From a virus, in IMG/VR virus record IMGVR_UViG_3300038701_000270, positions 1 to 29,006 of that record: a stretch of 29,006 nt of DNA; one strand, written 5' to 3'. Each line of letters begins with the position of its first letter. Position 1 is the stretch's first letter. Below the pieces are notes generated by a model. It did no database searches. It was given only the letters and a program-made list of their open reading frames with translations, and had not been told where the DNA came from. A program made the position numbers and the translations under genes. Positions 7,963 to 15,232 of the stretch are shown here, one piece after another.

Positions 7963-8592
7963 ATGGCAACTCGTGATATCTCCGGGGCTATTTTAGGGGC
8001 AATAGAAGACACGGTTGTTTACCCGTTCTTTGCTGTGCAGTTTGATTTCGACAGCCAGCCCATTCGAGTTTGGACTGGCACTGGAACACTTGTTTATGAG
8101 GGGCTGTCCTACACCGGAACCGGGAATCTCCTGAACGTATCTTCGATAGAAGAGACTTCTGAAATGGCGGTTCGTGGAGCAACCTTAACCATGACGGGCA
8201 TCCCGTCTGAGCTTCTCAGTCTAGCCCTTCAGGAGCCTTATCAAGGTCGGACCTGCACCATTTACTTCGGAATGTTCCGTAAGGGCGCACTGCTCACTGA
8301 AAGTAGTGTGTATCTCCTGAAAGAGGATGGTGGCAAGATCTTCCTTGAAACGCAGGAGACTGGCCTAACCCAACTTTTCACCGGATACATGGACGAGATG
8401 AACATCGATGAGGGGCCGGAGTTCGCCACCATCGAGATGAAGGTTGAAAATAAGTTGATTGACTTGGAGCGCACGCGCATCCGCCGGTTTTCATCCGGAT
8501 ACCAGAAGTCTGTCTATCCAAACGACAAAGGTCTCGACTTCGTGGAGGCGCTCCAAGACAAGGAGATCCTCTGGGGCCGGAAGGCAACATGA
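7963..8592 (+). CDS. Tail tip / baseplate hub-like protein
   Basis: This 209-residue protein is mostly beta. It reads FAVQFDFDSQPIRVWTGTGTLVYEGLSYTGTGNLL, then two further beta modules, an acidic segment (GYMDEMNIDEGPEFATIEMKVE) and a basic C-terminus (LIDLERTRIRRFSSGYQK) ending EILWGRKAT. Order and the C-terminal R.R.....D motif resemble the DUF2163-type hub protein of GTA-like tails, but the overall similarity is weak, so the name is positional. It shares ATGA with the GNAT gene. Confidence 0.68.
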   Translation: MATRDISGAILGAIEDTVVYPFFAVQFDFDSQPIRVWTGTGTLVYEGLSYTGTGNLLNVSSIEETSEMAVRGATLTMTGIPSELLSLALQEPYQGRTCTIYFGMFRKGALLTESSVYLLKEDGGKIFLETQETGLTQLFTGYMDEMNIDEGPEFATIEMKVENKLIDLERTRIRRFSSGYQKSVYPNDKGLDFVEALQDKEILWGRKAT

Positions 8593-9029
8593 TCGAGTTT
8601 CGGCAGGAGTGCCTCATGCTGTGCGAGGACGAGGTTTCCCCGCTCGCAGCATTGGAGTGGGAGGAATCCGGGCACCCGACCGAAGGCCTTTGCATCGACT
8701 GGAACCAATACGCCGCGCTTGAGAACGTGGGAATGTTAAGGTTCTTCACGGCGCGCGACGGCTCAGCCTTGATCGGCTATATCGTGGTGATCGTAATGTC
8801 GCCGCTGACGACCAAGGGGAGCCTCGTCGCGGTTCTGGATTCGGTCTATGTGGCGAAGCCGTATCGCGGGAAGACCGGGTATCAGCTCTTTCACTTCGTC
8901 GAGACGTGCATGAAGGAAGACGGCGTATTCCGCATTCTTGCGTCATCCTCGGCAAAGAATCCCATAGGTGCGTTTCTTGAGCGCATGGGCTATTGTGAGG
9001 TGGAAACCAAGTTCGAGAAGGCCCTCTGA
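8589..9029 (+). CDS. GNAT-family N-acetyltransferase in the tail module
   Basis: This 146-residue protein has the GNAT core: beta strands with GSALIGYIVVIV (residues ~58-69), then AVLDSVYVAKPYRGKTGYQLF (strand 4 plus the acetyl-CoA loop), a helix (FVETCMKEDG) and AFLERMGYCEVETKFEK. The pyrophosphate loop (YRGKTGY) departs from the usual Q/R-x-x-G-x-G/A, so binding of acetyl-CoA is likely but not certain. It is translationally coupled on both sides (ATGA and TGATG) and lies between the hub-like and J-like genes, where GTA-like tails usually carry an NlpC/P60 peptidase. Substrate unknown; it could acetylate a virion or host protein. Confidence 0.8.
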   Translation: MIEFRQECLMLCEDEVSPLAALEWEESGHPTEGLCIDWNQYAALENVGMLRFFTARDGSALIGYIVVIVMSPLTTKGSLVAVLDSVYVAKPYRGKTGYQLFHFVETCMKEDGVFRILASSSAKNPIGAFLERMGYCEVETKFEKAL

Positions 9030-11575
9030 TGGTCATCATCTCATCCATCGCAGCGCTGGGCGCGACCGTAGCGACCACTCTCGGCTTCGGAACTGTCGGG
9101 ATCGCGGCACAGCTCGCCATCGGGATCGGGACGCAGGTGGTCTTGGGCGCTGCTATGCGGGCGCTGGCACCCAAGCCCAAGCTACCCAGCACGCAGCCAC
9201 GAGGCTACACCGTCAACCAGCGCGGCTCGGCTCTGGACCACCAGATTATCTACGGTCGCGCCCGCGTCGGTGGCGCTATCGTCTTCACCAGCACCACTGG
9301 GACCAACAACAAATTCCTTCATCAGGTTGTGGCTTACGCTGGGCATGAGATCCAAGAGTTTGATGAAATCTATATCAATGACGCTCGGGTAACTGGCATT
9401 AGTGGTAGTGGCAATGTAACCCAAGTCACTCTTCCCGATGGTAGCACCAGTGACAGATATAATGGCTACATCCGTATCAAGCAGAAACTAGGATCTCCTA
9501 CTCAGACGGCAGTTGCTGATCTTGTGTCTGAGGTTCCAGAGTGGACAGACGAACATAGGCTTCGGGGGATCGCTTATCTGTATATCAGGTATGCGTTTGA
9601 TGCAGATGTCTTCCCTAATGGTGTTCCCGAAGTCACGACGACAATAAAAGGGAAGAAGGTCTACGACCCTCGGACTGATACTACTGTTTGGTCTGATAAC
9701 CCTGCCCTGTGCTTACGGGACTATCTGACGAGCGACTACGGTCTTGGGGAAGCCGCTGCGAACATCGACGACACGCTTGTGATCGCTGCGGCTAACGTAT
9801 GCGATCAGACCGACACGATAGCCGGGACGGCTCGATACACCTGCAACGGTAACTTCACCACAGGCCAGACGCCGGACGACATTATCGGCGATCTGCTCAC
9901 CAGCATGTCCGGCCTGCTCTGGTATGCGCAGGGCGAGTGGAGGATGAAGCCGGGATACTGGGTCGCCCCGACCGTTGAGTTCACCGAAGACGATCTTCGG
10001 TCGAACGTGTTCGTCAACACGCGGCATTCGCGGCGGGACAATTTCAACACCATTCGAGGCACCTTCCGAGGCGACGAGACAGACTGGCAGTTAACGGATT
10101 ATCCAGAGGTCACGAACGCGGCGTTCCTGTCGGCTGATAATGGACAGGAGAGTGTCGCGGACATCGAGCTGCCCTTCACCGACAACAGCATCGAGGCTCG
10201 GCGGATCGCGCGGATCATGCTGGAGCGGAACCGGCAACAGCTCGCGGTCGGCGCGTCCTTCGGGCTTCGCGCATTCCAGGTTCAGGTCGGCGACGTGGTG
10301 CAGTTGAGCCTGACGCGGTTTGGCTGGTCTCAGAAAGAGTTTGAGGTCGTTGGTTGGACCTTTGGCTTGGCTGAAGGTCTCGACCTTCAAGTGCGGATGA
10401 CCCTGCGCGAGATCAGCGAGAGCGTCTTCGACGAGATCGACGACGGGGTTGTTTACGAGCGTGACAATACAACTCTGCTGTCGCCGTTCGACGTTCCGGA
10501 TGTAGGGTTGTCAGCAGAAGCAGACATCCAGATTTCAAACCAAAAGGTTTCCAATATCGCTGCCGTGACGGTTTCGACTTCTAGGCCGGAAGCCGTGGAT
10601 CATGTTCAACTCGAATACAAGAAATCCAGCGACTCTGACTATACTTCATTCGGCTCTGGTCAACTTGGCAAGTTTTTGATCCGAGACCTTGAGGTCGCAA
10701 ACTATGATTTCAGGGCGCGAGCAGTAAATACGTTCGGCATCCGTGGTCAGTTTGCGGCCATTGAAAACGTGGAGATTAACGCTTTCGCTGGTGATCCTTC
10801 CGACGTAGGTGCGATAACTAAAGAACTTTCTGGCGGCACCTTGTTTTTAAGCTGGCCTGCCGTCCCTGATGCCGATTTGAGTCACTATGAGGTCAAACAC
10901 AACTCGAACACGACTGGAGCTACTTGGTCTAACTCGTCTACCATTATCGAGAAGGTTGGAAGGCCATCAACGAGTGCGACTGTCCCTGCTCGCTCTGGCA
11001 CATTTCTTATCCGCGCATACGACAAAGAGGGCAACTTCAGCGAAAACCCAACGTCCATTGTGGTTCTCCCATCTGAACTTCCGCAGCTTGGGACATCTCA
11101 GGATTTGACTGAATCCCCAACGTTCAGTGGGACCAAGACAAACCTCGTCGTGTCTTCCGGGAAACTTCTGATTGACAATACCTCCGCGAGTTCTCCGGTC
11201 GGCGAATATCTGTTCTCAACCTATATTGACACTGGAACGGTGCGGAATGCGAGGGTCACAGGCGAGAGAACATTTACTCGTGCCTATGATGGAGCAACTC
11301 TGCGTTGGGATGATGTCCCTCAGTTGATTGATACTTGGCCGGGTCTCTTTGATACATGGACAGACGAGACCGCTGACTTTGGTGATGTTTCGACCCTAGT
11401 TTATGTGTCGGCAACAGATGATGACCCTGCTGGTTCTCCGACTTGGAGTCAATATGAACCTGCGAACGGGTCTTTCTATCAAGGTCGAGCCTTCCGATTC
11501 AAGGCGATCTTGTCCAGTGAAAACAGCAACTACACTCCGTCGGTTTCCGCCTTGAAAGTGACGGTCGAATACTAA
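9029..11575 (+). CDS. Tail tip attachment protein (J-like, central fibre/host specificity)
   Basis: This 848-residue protein starts with a hydrophobic segment (residues ~3-50) and RGYTVNQRGSALDHQIIYGR. Both are hallmarks of the J/GTA tip family, whose opening contacts the hub. Residues ~120-470 form the tip-attachment core with the VQVGDVVQLSLTRFGWSQ motif. Residues ~500-690 look like two fibronectin-III-type modules, the second around ADLSHYEVKHNSNTTGA. The C-terminal ~150 residues form a separate beta domain. The protein should reach the host surface. It starts on the stop of the GNAT gene (TGATG). Codon use is similar to its neighbours up to ~9300, then more AT-rich in places. Confidence 0.87.
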   Translation: MVIISSIAALGATVATTLGFGTVGIAAQLAIGIGTQVVLGAAMRALAPKPKLPSTQPRGYTVNQRGSALDHQIIYGRARVGGAIVFTSTTGTNNKFLHQVVAYAGHEIQEFDEIYINDARVTGISGSGNVTQVTLPDGSTSDRYNGYIRIKQKLGSPTQTAVADLVSEVPEWTDEHRLRGIAYLYIRYAFDADVFPNGVPEVTTTIKGKKVYDPRTDTTVWSDNPALCLRDYLTSDYGLGEAAANIDDTLVIAAANVCDQTDTIAGTARYTCNGNFTTGQTPDDIIGDLLTSMSGLLWYAQGEWRMKPGYWVAPTVEFTEDDLRSNVFVNTRHSRRDNFNTIRGTFRGDETDWQLTDYPEVTNAAFLSADNGQESVADIELPFTDNSIEARRIARIMLERNRQQLAVGASFGLRAFQVQVGDVVQLSLTRFGWSQKEFEVVGWTFGLAEGLDLQVRMTLREISESVFDEIDDGVVYERDNTTLLSPFDVPDVGLSAEADIQISNQKVSNIAAVTVSTSRPEAVDHVQLEYKKSSDSDYTSFGSGQLGKFLIRDLEVANYDFRARAVNTFGIRGQFAAIENVEINAFAGDPSDVGAITKELSGGTLFLSWPAVPDADLSHYEVKHNSNTTGATWSNSSTIIEKVGRPSTSATVPARSGTFLIRAYDKEGNFSENPTSIVVLPSELPQLGTSQDLTESPTFSGTKTNLVVSSGKLLIDNTSASSPVGEYLFSTYIDTGTVRNARVTGERTFTRAYDGATLRWDDVPQLIDTWPGLFDTWTDETADFGDVSTLVYVSATDDDPAGSPTWSQYEPANGSFYQGRAFRFKAILSSENSNYTPSVSALKVTVEY

Positions 11576-11588
11576 TGGGAGAACAGAT

Positions 11589-12209
11589 ATGAGTCAGAAT
11601 GACTTCTCTATCGCCAACCAAACGGCATCAAGTTTCAGGTCCGACCTGAATAGTGCACTTCAGGCGCTTGCATCTCTTTCGTCTGGCGGAACTCAACCGT
11701 CAACGAGGTATGCGAACATGCTTTGGTATGACACCACGAACAACCTGCTCAAAATGAGAAATGAGGCGAACTCAGCGTGGATCACTATCGGAACTTTGAA
11801 CCAATCCACGAGCAAGTTCGAGGTGGACAATCTTCCGACGCTTACTCAAGCGCAGTGGGAGGCTGGGACCAATACGACGGAAGCCACTGTATCCCCTGCG
11901 AAGGTCAAGGCTGCGATTGACAGCCTCGGAACGCAAGTTACTACCGCTAATGTTACCACAGCCATTGCCTCGTCTTCTGTCGGTGCGGTTGGGACCTATG
12001 CCTTCCTTGGAAGATCTGGAGCAACGATCAGCCCTGGTTCAACTTACGCAGGAAGCGACCTGAGCTACGCCAGCGTCGGCGGCGATGAGAACGACAGTAA
12101 CGACTTTCTTTGCCGCGTGACTGGGACTCCAAGCGGCACTTGGCGCTGCATGGGATATCTTTTCAACAGCGGTGTTAACACCGCCACTCTGTTCCTGAGG
12201 ATTTCGTGA
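11589..12209 (+). CDS. Tail fibre-like protein
   Basis: This 206-residue protein starts SQNDFSIANQTASSFRSDL. It continues LNSALQALASLSSGGTQPS and MLWYDTTNNLLKMRNEANSAW, a strongly conserved opening of short fibre proteins in phages of marine and alphaproteobacterial hosts (family recollection). The C-terminal ~70 residues form a small beta head ending TLFLRIS. The ribosome site GGGAG lies 9 nt upstream. It shares ATGA with the following small gene. Role in adsorption inferred. Confidence 0.75.
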   Translation: MSQNDFSIANQTASSFRSDLNSALQALASLSSGGTQPSTRYANMLWYDTTNNLLKMRNEANSAWITIGTLNQSTSKFEVDNLPTLTQAQWEAGTNTTEATVSPAKVKAAIDSLGTQVTTANVTTAIASSSVGAVGTYAFLGRSGATISPGSTYAGSDLSYASVGGDENDSNDFLCRVTGTPSGTWRCMGYLFNSGVNTATLFLRIS

Positions 12210-12397
12210 TGAAGATCAGAAACATCCGATACAACCAGCACGGCACTATCGACTGCGAGATCAATCATCCGCAATATGGTTGGATTCCATTCACCGCAGA
12301 CCCTGACGATGTTGAACAGCATGGGCGGGACATCTATGCTGCTGCCCTAGCCGCTGGACCTGCTCCATATGAGCCTCCGCAGGACGGCGCACCGTAG
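12206..12397 (+). CDS. Small fibre-associated protein, unknown
   Basis: This 63-residue protein overlaps the fibre stop (ATGA). Its sequence (IRNIRYNQHGTIDCEINHPQYGWIPFTADPDD, then a helix and a Pro-rich tail) resembles short proteins that commonly end phage fibre operons and may help fibre folding. The G-W-I-P-F-T-A-D-P-D-D pattern is the clearest part. Function is not shown by the sequence. Confidence 0.7.
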   Translation: MMKIRNIRYNQHGTIDCEINHPQYGWIPFTADPDDVEQHGRDIYAAALAAGPAPYEPPQDGAP

Positions 12398-12460
12398 ACT
12401 GGACGCAGATTTTTTGGCACAGTGCGGACAATCCAGCGTGCTTTGTTCAAGGTCTTTGGC

Positions 12461-12691
12461 ATGGAATATGCTCTGAAGTTCTGGCCGGTTTTCATGGGCT
12501 TCATCGCCCTGATTGTTTGGCTGATCCGTCTGGAGGCTAGGGCGATGGACAACACGAAAGAGATTCGGCGGCTATGGAACCAGCGCCGCGAAGACCTTGA
12601 GGCATCGAAGCAGGCTCGTGACGACACGAACAAGATGCTGGCCGAGATCAGGGACGACATCAAAGCTCTGATTGCGAGGGTGGGCAAATGA
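12461..12691 (+). CDS. Membrane protein with coiled coil; candidate holin or lysis accessory
   Basis: This 76-residue protein has one membrane helix at residues ~5-23 (ALKFWPVFMGFIALIVWLI), followed by a long, highly charged helix (residues 28-76) of coiled-coil character. I chose ATG 12461 because AAGG lies 8 nt upstream. An in-frame GTG at 12422 would add 13 residues but lacks a ribosome site. It overlaps the endolysin start (ATGA), so it is part of the lysis cassette. One N-terminal membrane segment plus coiled coil fits XhlA-like lysis accessory proteins or a class III-like holin; the choice is open. Confidence 0.72.
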   Translation: MEYALKFWPVFMGFIALIVWLIRLEARAMDNTKEIRRLWNQRREDLEASKQARDDTNKMLAEIRDDIKALIARVGK

Positions 12692-13359
12692 GTCGGACCA
12701 TCAACGAGATTTTTGTTCACTGCTCCGCGACCCGGCGGGACTGGATGTCCGACCAGAGCGCGGAGGCCAAGCGCGACGAGATTGACCGCTGGCACCGGCA
12801 GCGGGGATGGAAGGGCTTCGGATACCACTACCTGATCGACCGCGACGGCACCGTGATCGCTGGTCGCCCTGAGGAAGAGATCGGCGCGCACGTCTCCGGG
12901 CACAACGCGCACAGCATCGGAATCTGCCTGGTGGGCGGCCACGGCTCGAATGAGAACGACACGTTCGCCGATCACTACACCAGCCTCCAAGAGGGATCGC
13001 TTTCGGAATTGCTCGACAAGCTGGAGGCGAAATACCCTGGCGCTGTCGTGCGGGGCCACAACGAGGTCGCAGCCAAGGCGTGTCCCGGCTTCCATGTGAA
13101 GCGCTGGCTGCGTGGCCCGCGCAAGGCTCTAAGCGAGACGAGGACGGGCAAGGGCGGCGCGGTGGCCATCGGCGGCACCGCCGTCGCAGGACTGGCTGAC
13201 GTGGCCCAGCAGACGCTGTCGGCGGCCAACGAGGTCAGCACGCTGGCTGAGGCGCTGCCGGTGCTGCGCTGGGTCGGCGTGGCTCTGACGCTGGCGGGTG
13301 TTGGGCTGATGCTCTATGCTCGCTGGGATGATCTTAAAGCCGGGGACAAGGGACGATGA
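12688..13359 (+). CDS. Endolysin: N-acetylmuramoyl-L-alanine amidase with C-terminal membrane segment
   Basis: This 223-residue protein carries an Amidase_2 domain at residues 5-140. The expected zinc ligands are His11 (FVHCSAT), His124 and Cys132 (GHNEVAAKACPGF), with Tyr46 and Lys130 as catalytic helpers. Numbers and spacing are close to T7 lysozyme. It should cleave the bond between muramic acid and L-alanine. Beyond the catalytic domain, residues ~150-223 hold a Gly/Ala-rich stretch and a membrane helix (LRWVGVALTLAGVGLMLYAR), then a basic tail. No secretory signal is seen. The tail could anchor the enzyme to the inner membrane or act like a holin. Start and stop overlap neighbours (ATGA). 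Confidence 0.9.
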   Translation: MSRTINEIFVHCSATRRDWMSDQSAEAKRDEIDRWHRQRGWKGFGYHYLIDRDGTVIAGRPEEEIGAHVSGHNAHSIGICLVGGHGSNENDTFADHYTSLQEGSLSELLDKLEAKYPGAVVRGHNEVAAKACPGFHVKRWLRGPRKALSETRTGKGGAVAIGGTAVAGLADVAQQTLSAANEVSTLAEALPVLRWVGVALTLAGVGLMLYARWDDLKAGDKGR

Positions 13360-13451
13360 TCTGGGCGTTTCTCGGCGGCGTGCTTGCGGGCGTTGTGCTT
13401 ACCTTGGCCGTCGGTGCCGCGCTCATCGTCGTGGAGGTTAGCCGCCTGTGA
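13356..13451 (+). CDS. 31-residue membrane peptide in the lysis cassette
   Basis: This short frame overlaps the amidase stop (ATGA) and the next start (GTGA). Its product is almost entirely one hydrophobic helix (residues 2-26, AFLGGVLAGVVLTLAVGAAL) ending EVSRL. Coupling on both sides and the absence of any gap make it likely to be translated. Size and position fit a pinholin, antiholin or holin partner, but this is inferred from context only. Confidence 0.6.
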   Translation: MIWAFLGGVLAGVVLTLAVGAALIVVEVSRL

Positions 13452-13684
13452 TCTGGCTCATGGGATCGCGCCTCGGGCGGTATGCCCTGCTCGTCGGGAT
13501 CGGCGCTGTGATGGTTTTCGTGGCGGTCCTGTATCTCGACAACCGGGCGAAGCGACTTGCCGCTGTAGCACGGCTCCAGGACGCGCTGCGGGCGGCTGAG
13601 GCAAGGAGGAAGGCTGATGAGGAAGTGCGCGGCATGTCTCGCTCTGATCGCGACGACGCTCTCGCTCGCTGGATGCGCGACTGA
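13448..13684 (+). CDS. Inner-membrane spanin, Rz-like
   Basis: This 78-residue protein from GTG 13448 has an N-terminal membrane helix (residues ~11-29, YALLVGIGAVMVFVAVLYL). A charged periplasmic helix (residues 30-65, RAKRLAAVARLQDALRAAE) follows, with a short polar end. That is the layout of Rz-type i-spanins, which span the periplasm as a coiled coil. A second lipoprotein gene starts inside its 3' end in another frame, the usual Rz/Rz1 arrangement. Rz-like proteins vary greatly in sequence, so the call rests on architecture. Confidence 0.78.
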   Translation: MIWLMGSRLGRYALLVGIGAVMVFVAVLYLDNRAKRLAAVARLQDALRAAEARRKADEEVRGMSRSDRDDALARWMRD

Positions 13685-13811
13685 TGCGCAGTTCTGTGAG
13701 GCGGCATCGCCCATCCGGCCATCGACGGATGACAGATTAACGAACGGGACCATCGACCAGCTTCTCGCGCATAACCTGACAGGCGCAGAGCTGTGTGGGT
13801 GGTCACCTTAG
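13617..13811 (+). CDS. Outer-membrane lipoprotein spanin, Rz1-like
   Basis: This 64-residue protein starts at ATG 13617 behind a very strong ribosome site (AAGGAGGA). It has a lipoprotein signal: basic MRK, hydrophobic core and lipobox L-A-G-Cys20, leaving a 45-residue mature lipoprotein. The mature part has two cysteines (27 and 60) and the pattern FCEAASPIRPS...HNLTGAELCGW. I associate this with Rz1-like proteins of many siphoviruses. It overlaps the Rz-like gene by 68 nt in a different frame. It would sit in the outer membrane and pair with the i-spanin for the last lysis step. Confidence 0.82.
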   Translation: MRKCAACLALIATTLSLAGCATDAQFCEAASPIRPSTDDRLTNGTIDQLLAHNLTGAELCGWSP

Positions 13812-13842
13812 CGCGGTGCTTCCGTTCCCCGCCGCGTGAGTG

Positions 13843-13875
13843 ATGCCCCGGATGCCTGCCGGGGCATTTGCTTTT
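13843..13875 (+). terminator. Strong terminator ending the late operon
   Basis: A perfect 9-bp stem (ATGCCCCGG at 13843-13851 with CCGGGGCAT at 13859-13867), a 7-nt loop and TTGCTTTT follow the spanin genes. It lies in the 63-nt gap where the plus-strand late operon meets the minus-strand early operon head-on. It may also hinder read-through from the minus strand, where the T-tract is lacking. Confidence 0.87.
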
Positions 13876-14201
13876 CAGCGGTCGGACTTGATCCGATAGC
13901 GCATCATGGCCGATAGCATCATCTGGCGCTGGGCCGGTGACGCCTTGTCAGACAGCCACTTTGTCAGTTGGCTTCGCGTGATGCCCAGCGCATCAGCAGC
14001 CGCCTTCCGCGACGGGAATGTGGTGCCGTATATTGTGGTCGGTCTTGCGGCATTCGTGTTCCCAAGCACCCCGCCTTCCGGAATCGTCTCCGCATGACCT
14101 CGACGCCGCAGCCTCTGGCTGATGGCTGTCTTGCTGATCCCGAGCGCTTCAGCCGCGTGTCCGTGCGACGGGTAGATTTTCCCTCCGATCCGCACTGGCA
14201 T
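13875..14201 (-). CDS. Protein with two NUMOD1-like DNA-binding repeats
   Basis: This 108-residue protein reads from ATG 14201, just after the stop of the upstream nuclease gene; the frame is open further but would overlap that gene. It consists of two related helix-turn-helix units: IYPSHGHAAEALGISKTAIS (residues ~9-28) and TTFPSRKAAADALGITRSQL (~61-80). Both follow the pattern F/YPS..AAA.ALGI....... of NUMOD1 domains found beside homing nucleases. No nuclease domain is fused here. It is the last gene of the minus-strand operon. It could guide the neighbouring HNH protein or act as a regulator. Confidence 0.7.
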   Translation of the reverse strand: MPVRIGGKIYPSHGHAAEALGISKTAISQRLRRRGHAETIPEGGVLGNTNAARPTTIYGTTFPSRKAAADALGITRSQLTKWLSDKASPAQRQMMLSAMMRYRIKSDR

Positions 14202-14205
14202 CCAG

Positions 14206-14547
14206 TTAGCCTTTGCCAAGCATCCTCCTGACTGTCTCAAGGTATCCGTGATCTGGACCATATTTGGCGACCCATGAAGCCTTGCCATTGTGGATCGCGT
14301 CCGGTCCCTCTCGGTGATGTCTGGCGCAAAGCGGGATGACGTCGAAGTCGCTGGCCTTCCTCGCCCCGTATCTGTCGCAGATGACGTGGTGGGCCTCTGA
14401 GGGCGGCGCAGAGCCGCAGATCACGCACGGCAGGCCCTTGACCCGCCGCATGTGTTCAAGCGCTTCCTGGCCGTCCTCACTGGCCCTGTATGCCCTGCGC
14501 TTGGCCGAGACCTTGCGCAGGGGGGTATTCCTCGTCAGTCCAGCCAT
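14206..14547 (-). CDS. HNH nuclease of the DUF968 / Ref-like group
   Basis: This 113-residue protein starts at ATG 14547, with GGGAAAG just before it; an ATG at 14565 has no ribosome site. It carries CVICG (Cys41/Cys44), AHH (His53-54) and IPLCARHHRE (Cys74, His77-78), then WVAKYGPDHGYL. The order Cys-x-x-Cys, His-His, SDFDVIPLC..HH is that of DUF968 proteins, related to the RecA-dependent nuclease Ref of phage P1 and found in nin-type recombination regions. NinB, exonuclease and Erf lie in the same operon, so a recombination role is likely. Confidence 0.78.
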   Translation of the reverse strand: MAGLTRNTPLRKVSAKRRAYRASEDGQEALEHMRRVKGLPCVICGSAPPSEAHHVICDRYGARKASDFDVIPLCARHHREGPDAIHNGKASWVAKYGPDHGYLETVRRMLGKG

Positions 14548-14726
14548 CTTTCCCACTTGTGGCATTCAACGGTGACGGCGAGCGACATGTCGTAAAGGTC
14601 TTGAACGCGGCCTTTCGACTTCCGCGCCCGGATGATCGCAGCCTCGATTCGGTTGCGCTCCGAATACAACTTCGTCAGCCGCCTCTTTGCGATGGGCCGC
14701 ATGATGGGCTTGAGCAGCCACCTCAT
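14535..14726 (-). CDS. Small basic protein, unknown
   Basis: This 63-residue, strongly basic, helical protein starts RWLLKPIMRPIAKRRLTKLY and ends ECHKWERWLD. It overlaps the GapR gene by 4 nt and the nuclease start by 13 nt, so it is embedded in the operon. No motif is recognised. The charge pattern would suit nucleic-acid contact, but no function can be named. Confidence 0.62.
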   Translation of the reverse strand: MRWLLKPIMRPIAKRRLTKLYSERNRIEAAIIRARKSKGRVQDLYDMSLAVTVECHKWERWLD

Positions 14727-14965
14727 AGCCCGAGAGCCTCCCGGTATACGGCTTCGATGGCCTCTTCCTCGGCGATGTCTTCCGCCCGCTTTTTGCGAAG
14801 GGCCACGATCTTGCTGATCGTCTTCGGGCAGTATCCCAGCGCCTTAGCTTCGGCGTATATTTCTTTCCGCGCCTCGGTCTCGTCGGCGATCCGCTCATTC
14901 TGGGCTTCGATGCGCTCCACGATCTGGCGAAGCTGGTCTGCTGCGGTGGTGTCTATGTGATCCAT
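14723..14965 (-). CDS. GapR-family nucleoid protein (DUF2312)
   Basis: This 80-residue protein matches the DUF2312/GapR family over its full length: AADQLRQIVERIEAQNERIADE, then EIYAEAKALGYCPKTISKIV and LRKKRAEDIAEEEAIEAVYREALG. Bacterial GapR, about 89 residues in Caulobacter, forms a clamp on overtwisted DNA and helps topoisomerases ahead of replication forks and RNA polymerase. The family is nearly confined to Alphaproteobacteria and their phages, which supports the host guess. A phage copy could tune supercoiling or displace host GapR (inference). The ribosome site GAGGA precedes the ATG, and it overlaps the next gene by 4 nt. Confidence 0.9.
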   Translation of the reverse strand: MDHIDTTAADQLRQIVERIEAQNERIADETEARKEIYAEAKALGYCPKTISKIVALRKKRAEDIAEEEAIEAVYREALGL

Positions 14966-14966
14966 G

Positions 14967-15230
14967 TCAGTTCCTCGGTGGTGCGGTTTCAGGAAGTGCC
15001 GCGATGGCGGCTCGTCCGGCGGCGGTCAGTCGCCAGTGGATGCCGTTCGTTTCGATGGAGAATGGCGTTTCGGTCTCTGGTTCCTTAACTCGCTCGACCC
15101 ATCCGCATTCCTCCAGGCTGACCATCGTCGGTCCCTTCAAGTCAAACTGCGCGGACAGGAACGGCGCATCGCCGACGCCTTCCAGCTTCTTGAGCGAACG
15201 CCATCGCACCAGTGTCAGTTTAGGTTTCAT
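14967..15230 (-). CDS. Small protein, possibly winged-helix
   Basis: This 87-residue protein starts at ATG 15230 behind AAAGGTG. The C-terminal half (TNGIHWRLTAAGRAAIAAL) resembles the wing and last helix of winged-helix proteins, and LEECGWVERV looks like the turn before it. The N-terminal half is basic (KPKLTLVRWRSLKKLEG). It lies 1 nt upstream of GapR in the operon. The fold is suggested by pattern only and no partner can be named. Confidence 0.6.
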   Translation of the reverse strand: MKPKLTLVRWRSLKKLEGVGDAPFLSAQFDLKGPTMVSLEECGWVERVKEPETETPFSIETNGIHWRLTAAGRAAIAALPETAPPRN

Positions 15231-15232
15231 GA

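Noticed and set aside
12422-12460. GTG start adding 13 residues to the membrane protein
   Set aside because: No ribosome site precedes it, whereas ATG 12461 has AAGG at good spacing.
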